Source: Wolfiporia cocos (Eukaryota > Basidiomycota > Agaricomycetes > Polyporales > Phaeolaceae). Taken from it: a DNA stretch of 64,000 nt. The notes below the pieces were generated by a model, which saw only the letters and a program-made list of their open reading frames with translations, ran no database searches and had not been told where the DNA came from. Shown here piece after piece: positions 57,150 to 64,000 of the stretch. The stretch covers positions 2,294,001-2,358,000 of the forward strand of contig JACCLO010000003.1 of the NCBI GenBank assembly GCA_029448655.1, in the 5' to 3' direction. The translations under genes were made by a program, and so were the position numbers. How positions within the stretch are numbered: the first letter of the stretch is position 1; each line of letters begins with the position of its first letter.

Positions 57150-58893
57150 TGTATTTGCTCTCAGTGCCACGCTTGTGAAATGAGGCGGCAATGCCTTGAA
57201 TGTTTCAGTCACCCAGTCACTTGCGATGACTGCTGCTTGGATGTTCACACATTGCTCCAGCTCCATCTCATGGAAAAGTGGACCAGTGACCGTTTTTCAC
57301 CTCCAACATTGTGCAAGGTTGGCATAAAGATATACGGCATTGTGGGCCACGATGTCTATCTGTGCCCCATCATCGTGAGACCTATCGCAAGCCCCATAGT
57401 GAGGCATATGAAGGTGAGAGCGATGATGTCTGGGGCAATGATGATTTGGTGTATGGATCTCTGCCACTACTTCTGCGCTGCAACTTCAGTATGCTTACAG
57501 TTGTAGATGTGACTGGCGCACATTACTTGGACATCAGCTGGTGCTGCTGTCCTGTGGCTGCCACTTGTGACCTCCAGCATCTAGAGGCAGGCCTGTATCC
57601 CGCAAGCATTTTGAATCCCAAGACAGCATTCACATTCAGAGTATTGGACGACTTCCTGCTTGCAAACAAAGAGTGCAAGACAGCTGCAATGGCATATTAC
57701 AGCAAGCTGAGGAGAGTGACCAACAATGCCTTTCTGCATACTGTCCCAGTGGGTTGTGAGGGAGGGATGCTCGTGATGGTTGCTAATGTGTGCGAGCATG
57801 TGTAACAGGATAGATACCGCAAGCTTCTTTGTGTGTCCAGACAGTGGCAAAATCTGAATTATCGCAAATGGCATGGGCATGGACACAGTACCAGAGATGA
57901 TGTACCACCAGGGGGGCTCACAATACCTTGTGTGGCATGTCCACAACCTGGAATCAATCTTCCAAATGGTTGGGAGAACAATCCTGTCAGGTGGGTACGT
58001 GCTGCTTCCAATGAGAGGAGGTGTAAACCCTGCTTCAGGTGGAAGTATATGCAGATGATCGTCATGGACAGCAACTTCACCGCAGAGCATCTGAGGATGA
58101 AGAATCCGGAAGATGATGTCTGGATAGCAGATGGACATGGCTTCATGGTCACTGAGTCCAGACACAAGGAACACCTCACTGTGGCAAAGGAATGGAAAAA
58201 TGTAGGTTGCCATGCCCCGCCTTGTTCGTGGGCTGGAATACCCATACATGCCACCATCCCTAGCGATCAGATTGTCATGACCATCAGGCGGTCAGTCAGG
58301 CAAATTCGGACAGGAGCAACTTGGAGTCCACTGGGATTGGTATCACCATGTGCAGATGTCATGGCTGCTTCTTCCCACATTTGGTAGTGGACTTTCAGAA
58401 GGGTGGATGGTAGATGAAGTGGATGCATGCTGAATGGGACCAAAGTCAGATTAACATGGACTACGTGCTCAGTGAGGTCATCTTATCTTTAAATGGACTC
58501 CATCTTCTCCTACTCATGTACGACATTGTCTGTCAATGCTTGGTTCATCTCGAGAGCCGCTTCCAAGAGAGCGCCTACCTGGAGATTCCATCCAATCTGG
58601 TGATCTTGATGGCTATCGGTCTGTTTCATGTTCATGGCCACAGGAAGGAATGTTTCCCTTGTTACTCCCCCAGTTTCATAGAAGGTGCAGGACAGATTGA
58701 TGGAGAGATCATTGAGATGCTATGGGCTCCCCTCAACCTGACTTCAGGCAGCACTCGAGGGACGGGCACAGCACATCAGAGGGAAGCAATAGACGACCAC
58801 ATGAATGACTCAAACTGGAAGAAAATGACATGCCTATGTAGGTATCTGCCATGATCTCCTAATCATTTGAACCCACAGCTCAGGCTGTTTGAC

Positions 58894-59083
58894 CTCACGG
58901 TGAGGTTACTCTACCTCGCGGCTAGGCTGGCCAAGCTTGCGGCGAGGTAGACTGGGCTTGCGGCACAGCTTGCCAACCTCATGGTGAGGTTGGCAGACCT
59001 TGCAATGAGATGTAATTGACCTCGCGGTGAGGTGGGTCAGCCTCATGGCAAGGCTGGTGAACCTCACAGTGAGGCTCCCTGAT
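58894..59083 (+). repeat. 21-bp minisatellite coding leucine heptads, about 9 units
   Basis: Units of 21 bp (CTCACGGTGAGGTTACTCTA-like) repeat about nine times, one of 22 bp. Translated, they give L-x-x-R-L-x-x heptads (LTVRLLY, LAARLAK, LAAQLAN, LMVRLAD, LAVRWVS, LMARLVN, LTVRLPD), a leucine-zipper pattern, now broken by stops and a frame shift. Confidence 0.85.
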
Positions 59084-59811
59084 CTCCAAAAGATTCATGT
59101 TCTTGAAGCAGTTGACCTCATTATCTGCACCAGCTTCATCCTTAGTATTGAAGTACAAGAAAGTGACAACGGGAGTTCTCAGCAGCACATCTGCTCTCAA
59201 GGATTTAATAAAGACTGCCAGCCCCAACCAGTTGAAGACGTGGAGTCGGTTGGAACAGAATGCAAAATGGGATCGGTTGGAGGATGTGAGTGCAATGGAC
59301 ATCTATGATGTTCAACTTGAGAAGGGTAAGGCACTTCCGCAGTTGACATATATTGCGCTGACAGGGATAGATCAGCACCGAGCAAGCAGGCTATCCAACT
59401 GCAACTAAAGGAGTCTCAGTCAAAGAGAGGCTGTGGAACAGCCTCCTGGATATCCATAGGAATTAGAATACAGGAGATCCAGTCAGCAATATTCAGCACC
59501 CTCATGTCGAGATATGCTGATATCTGCACCAGGCTTCAGCTATGTCAGCTTGCGAGATCAGTCAGCCAGCACCGAGTTCTTGCTGATCGCACGAGGCTTG
59601 AGGAGAAGAGGCAGAAGCTGCAAGTTCAAATTGGCTCGTTTGAGGCCAAGGCGGTGATGATGCTGCCTTGCCTGGGTGAGCTTGAAGATGACAACAGTGT
59701 TTGTGAGCCCTACACCAGCGAGGACTGGCCAGATATTATGGAAGATAATGACCCGGAAGCTGGTCTGTTGTCAGACGACGAAGATGATGAGGAGGATGAC
59801 ACAGATGACTC

Positions 59812-60872
59812 TGTGGGACTCACCAAGCCAGTATCCTACTAGGCGACTTGGAGAGGAAGAGGTTATCAGACGCAGCAGGGTTGGAGATGCTTCTACGGCG
59901 TACGCCGAGAAGAATAGAACTAAAGTTAAAGGGCGTCAAGCCCCTACTTATATACATGTGTGGCGGGAGGGCACGTGCTACTAGCTAGTACTGCCTTACC
60001 GGGTTATGTGGCTTTGCCAAGTGGCGAAGCTTATCTTATCTACTTTGTTTGGACTCTACATAGAATGGCCGTGGCAGGCCCTAATGGCTGAACCAATCGT
60101 ATGAGAGGGATTTGTATTGTTATCTCTTAGGAACGCGGGCGCAGCCCGGGTATAGAGGAAGCCGGTTGCCGGATACCGTGAGGTATAATGGCGATTGGCC
60201 GTGCTTCGTTGGATGACCAAGGCGAGACACCGAGGTCGTTATGCCATTGGACGGGAAGTTCCGTGGCATGTGTTACAGCCCGGTCCGGATGGTTACCGGG
60301 GCATGTGTTGGACTTAGCCGTGAGGCGAGGTCCGGTGTTTGGGCAACGCCGTGATGGCAGAAGCCCGGGACTTGGAGAACGCCGAGTCCGTGGGAGGCCG
60401 AGAAGGCCGTGACCTATAGCGATATTGCCTTGTTGCTAATATAATGCTGTATGGTCGTGTTGCCATTATTATGCAAAGGCGTGGCGCGCCTGAGGTGCCA
60501 TTGTGATCAAGGATCTTATGGCGGTGGGAAGCCGTGAAGGCCGACCCAATAGTACAAGGCCGCGAGGCACTGTTTGTACATGTGGACATTATTATGCGAG
60601 CGTGCCGCACTCGGCCTGTCATTGTGATCAAGGATCTTATGACGTGGCAGGTCTAGCTCGTAAGGGCGAGACCTATGACGTATGCTGTAGTGTTGCTATT
60701 GGACATGGTTGTACCGTAGCGTTACGTAAGCTAGTCATGTGGTTGATAAGCCCAGTTAAGAGCTTGTCGTGGTGGCAATGGGAGTTAGCCCATAGATAAC
60801 TTGTAGTTAGACGTATAAATCCCGGATAAATTGCTATAATCATAGGAAAAATGCTGTAAGCCCCAGATAAAT
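59812..60872. mobile_element. LTR-like insertion inside the KDZ relic
   Basis: The KDZ frame (DDEEDDTDDS) resumes at EDECGLEELCLSLPSQLG about 1 kb later, so the DNA between is an insertion. It is non-coding, with TGTGGGACT near one end and TGTGACA near the other. A segment of about 65 bp including CATTGTGATCAAGGATCTTATG recurs at 60459-60525 and 60577-60643. No target duplication was fixed, so the family is open. Confidence 0.5.
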
Positions 60873-61600
60873 CTGTGACAGAGGATGAATGCGGGCTCGA
60901 GGAACTTTGCCTGTCACTCCCTTCCCAACTAGGTCATAATATGACCATACAGGAAGGGTGTCAGAGGGTCATGAGGGTAGAGCTGAAACTTCGTCAGGGC
61001 CAGGCAAACAATGCCCTTCATGAGATATGCATGGCAATAGGACTCGAATCATTTTTGTTCCGCAATCGAATCAGGAATGCTAACAGCCAGCAGACAAAGA
61101 CATGGGCGTGGAGGGAGGTTGTGGTGGTGAGCAGTACCATACAACATCACTGTCGCGTCTACACTCAAGCACGAAAGGCCATGGTGGAGCTTGGGGCTGA
61201 TGAAGGGATCTTGAACAAGTACAAGGTACTGCATGCTGAGGATGTCAAGGCAATCATGCACATCATGGACAGCTCCATCCGGGGAATGAGGAATGAGACG
61301 CTATCATGGATATGGGCAGCTGATGTGGCCGGTAATGGCAATCAGTCGACGTGGATGGAGGAGCATGAGTGCCTGGAATCACTACCATGATAGGAGACTT
61401 ATACACTTGAATGTAGTTCACCGTGTCAACTGGCTTAGAACAAAGGCTCAGAAGGATAGATGGTAGGAGGAGCTCAATATTGTGCTCGCAGAGATGCAGT
61501 GGGTGGTACGGTACTTTGAAATGAAAGCATACAATTGGCAAGGGCTTGCAGAGAGAAGCAGTGAACCAGGAGGAAAGGCATATTGTCTCAGGCAGCATGT

Positions 61601-62256
61601 GATGTGGAGCAATTTAGCACATCCCGCATTGGGACAGTTTCTGCACTGTACATAAATCCACCTCTGTTAAATTTGCATGCACCATGTTTCCATTGTATAT
61701 TTCACTGCATACTGTTGAGCTTCAGGCTCGAGGCTGTCCCGCTGTGGAAGTGCACACACCGGATATGAGTGCATAAATGCTGCACCAGAGCACTGTAGCT
61801 CTACCAGAACTCATCATTATTATTCCACGACCATCCATGGCTCTATGGCATCTCTCCACCCCTCTACCGCAACCCCCTGCCCATGCAACATGAACTGCTA
61901 TGGTTCTACCACAACCCTCCCATGACTCTACCTCGACCTTCTGCTATTCTACCATGACCCCTACCACCCACACTTTTGTCCATATGTTGTGATGCTTTAT
62001 GCCCTCGCTGCGACTTTACAACACCATATCCAACATTGCTTTGCAACCCTTCACCCGTGTACTGTGACCCCAATTGTCTTCACCGTGACCTGTTCTAGCC
62101 TACCTCTTGTCCCATTCCAGCATCGTCTTGGAGCCTCTACATGCCCCACCTTCTCATTGCTTCCTCTTGTCCTGTTCAGTTAACATTGCTATCAGGTTGG
62201 GCACCAAATCCTCTATCTCTAACTATCTAGGTGCTTTGACGTGCATTGAAGAATGA
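61601..62256. other. No gene recognised
   Basis: Pyrimidine-rich non-coding DNA downstream of the KDZ relic (many CCATGACTCTACC-like motifs at 61.8-61.98 kb). Confidence 0.35.
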
Positions 62257-63195
62257 ATGGAATCCCACATGAAGTATGCAAAGCATGTTTGGTCTCCTCG
62301 AAATCTGGGAGCTGAGTGTCACAGTACCTTCCCAGACAGTGCAACGACACTTCCGGGCCCATACGATGCTGTGATATCGAGATCATTGAACTTTAAGGTG
62401 GCAAAGGTATATGGGCCTACACTTGCAAGCAGGTCATACCACAGTGCTCACGAGCGTGCATCATGGTGAGGTGGGGTCTCCCTGTTGAATATAATTTGCA
62501 AGGCATTGAAGATGGACCCCCATTTGACAACTGTGTCCTGGAGATGATCTTTGACAAGCATTCTGTCCATGCACTTGCGGCCAGTGGCATGGAGTCGTGG
62601 GTGCATGACAGACAGCATCCCAGAAAGAATGGCAGAAGATTCCTGGATGTCTTCGAGGAATCCCTTCCTGTCTGCCTGATTCTTGTCCCTGAGGTTTGCA
62701 GATATATCTATCGGATCATCTGGTCCCTACATGCCATAAGACGCAATGTGCAGAGGAGTAGGGTCATCGACTTACTGTATGTCCCAGGGCATGCCAACCC
62801 AGCGATATACACACAAGTCCTGGGGATGTAGATGGCTGAGTAGCAGGATAAAAGAGATTGCACTTCCGCAGCCATTTGGTCGTCTTGGACGTTGCCTGGC
62901 TGTCGCTCTCATGAGGTCCATTGTGGTGAAGTTGAGTACTCATATGAGTGGTGGCATTCAGCATTGCATCCTGCACAAATTACAGCTTGTACACATAGCA
63001 TGCAAGATTGACAGCCCCTACCTGACAGGATCCGCTCAAAATCTCTGGGAGGATCCATGCCATTATGTGCTTGTGCTCGTTGACGAGCACAGTTGGCTGT
63101 ATCATGTGCTTAGCCTCACCAGATGTATATGGTGCCCAGTGTCGCAAAGGTGCATCCTCCCTATGCTTATCTCTACCTGTTGGATTAGAACATAG
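62257..63195 (+). pseudogene. Broken coding remnant of unknown, probably transposon, origin
   Basis: Three overlapping frames (62257-62469, 62463-62831, 62746-63195) look like one coding region split by frame shifts: GIEDGPPFDNCVLEMIFDKH, SVHALAASGMESWVHDRQHP, VPEVCRYIYRIIWSLHAIRR and YLTGSAQNLWEDPCHYVLVL. I do not recognise it. The position after a KDZ relic suggests transposon cargo or another element. Confidence 0.35.
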
Positions 63196-64000
63196 CATGT
63201 CTGTGTGTCACAGTACGCTGTGGCATGGCTCGGACTGGTAACGTGACCTGTAGATTAGATAGGTATCGTATTGTAGATAAGATGGGGTGCTAGCTAGTAC
63301 ACTCACGGTCACGTTAGCTACAGGCTGTGTAGCGCATGACTGCCTAGCAACTGTAGTAGCCTGTGCGCCTTACAGTGCACAGGCCCCTTTAGGGCAGACA
63401 GTAGCTTAGTTGTGCAGCATGTACTTACAGCGCAACGTCTGAGGTTAGCACCTCAGACATAGTATTCTCATCTTCAAGTCTAGTACCTGGTATCTCAACC
63501 CTGAGTGTCGGCGTGCCCTACCTCATATCTATGCACTGCTAGTCTGAGGGCAACCACTACATACAATGTACGCAAGTCCTTGGGCACACCACGCCCATAT
63601 CACAGCACTGAGGTATTGTGATACTGTGTAGTGATCAAGATCCCATGGGATGACAACTTGGTGGCGGCAAGCAGTGGACCGCGAGCCTTATCACGAGCCC
63701 TGCACTCACTTGGGTTTATGATATATAGTGATACTGGTGTAGGAAGAGGTGCACAGTGTTCTCCTCTGTTGAGCCGCAGGAAGTGAAGAAACATTCTTTG
63801 CAAGCACATTGTGCAGTAGTGCTCAAGCTCCATGGCTGAATGTGAACTGAAGGCGGTGTGCATTGTATGTTATATAATGCCAAATGCTGCGGTAATCATC
63901 CCACTATGCAAAGCTGCAGGGCATGCAACAGCCATGAGGGTTCCACAACTTTGCAGCATTTAATTGATAATGCGGTCATGCTGAGCAGCAGAAGATCTTC
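63196..64000. other. No gene recognised to window end
   Basis: 0.8 kb of repeat-like DNA with TAGC/GCTA-rich motifs (about 63285-63330). No coding resemblance. Confidence 0.35.

Larger units (their letters stand above)
57150..61600 (+). pseudogene. KDZ (Kyakuja-Dileera-Zisupton) transposase, CxC2 type, decayed
   Basis: Blocks in order read a KDZ transposase with an N-terminal CxC2 zinc cluster: RRQCLECFSHPVTCDDCCLD, LLQLHLMEKWTSDRF (57180-57300); ISWCCCPVAATCDLQHLEAG, YPASILNPKTAFTFRVLDDF (57530-57660); RKWHGHGHSTRDDVPPGG; DVWIADGHGFMVTESRHKEH (58100-58170); IGLFHVHGHRKECFPCYSPS, FIEGAGQIDGEIIEMLWAPL, GSTRGTGTAHQREAIDDHMN (58615-58805); IYDVQLEKGKALPQLTYIAL; then REGQ-type end LRQGQANNALHEICMAIGLE to MRNETLSWIWAADV (60985-61320). 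Stops and frame changes occur throughout, a 21-bp minisatellite lies at 58894, and an LTR-like segment of about 1 kb interrupts it at 59.8-60.9 kb. Confidence 0.92.

Overview
The window is nuclear DNA of a filamentous basidiomycete, most likely an Agaricomycete. The genes are split by many short GT-AG introns (about 45-65 nt), and the gene families fit: Rom2-type CNH proteins, a TKL kinase fused to a CNH domain, a DUF6699 protein, KDZ (CxC2) transposase and class-3 lipases. Exon models below were built by hand from splice sites and reading phase. No database search was possible, so names rest on recognised motifs.

Positions 1-34,000 are gene-rich. In order: the 3' part of a Rho1 GEF-like gene with a CNH domain (+), a secreted His/Asp-repeat and Ser/Thr-rich protein (+), a truncated MFS monocarboxylate transporter (+), a U6 snRNA (+), a decayed FMP52/TIP30-like gene (-), CDC48 (+), a type-2 diacylglycerol acyltransferase (+), a GH5 exo-beta-1,3-glucanase (+), an NmrA-like gene with an in-frame stop (-), two sister DNA transposons carrying tRNA-like sequences (21.2-23.4 kb), a 16-exon kinase-CNH gene (-), tubulin-folding cofactor B (-) and a class-3 lipase (-). 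These are housekeeping and secretion functions (protein quality control, lipid storage, wall turnover, microtubule assembly) and do not look like one pathway or a metabolite cluster.

Positions 35,000-64,000 are mostly transposon and repeat debris, with one gene island at 47.1-49.6 kb (an uncharacterised 343-aa protein and a DUF6699 protein). The debris includes a 1.68-kb TIR element holding a 30-bp minisatellite, a Ty3/gypsy integrase relic, an LTR broken by an inversion, a second LTR with a partial internal duplication, two members of a TAGTCTYG-ended DNA transposon family (one with near-identical 115-bp arms and an 8-bp target duplication), a nested hAT element, and a decayed KDZ transposase that has taken up a 21-bp minisatellite and an LTR-like insertion. 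Lipase relics at 43.2 and 53.5-54.6 kb are probable dead copies of the lipase at 31.4-32.6 kb.

The most unusual observations are: (i) two 8-bp-TSD transposons, each with two outward-facing tRNA-like modules and families of AGATNNATCT palindromes; (ii) the NmrA gene, whose in-frame TAG is followed by 71 open codons ending in a PTS1-like AKL; (iii) the intact kinase-CNH fusion beside a Rom2-type CNH gene; and (iv) the His/Asp repeat secreted protein.
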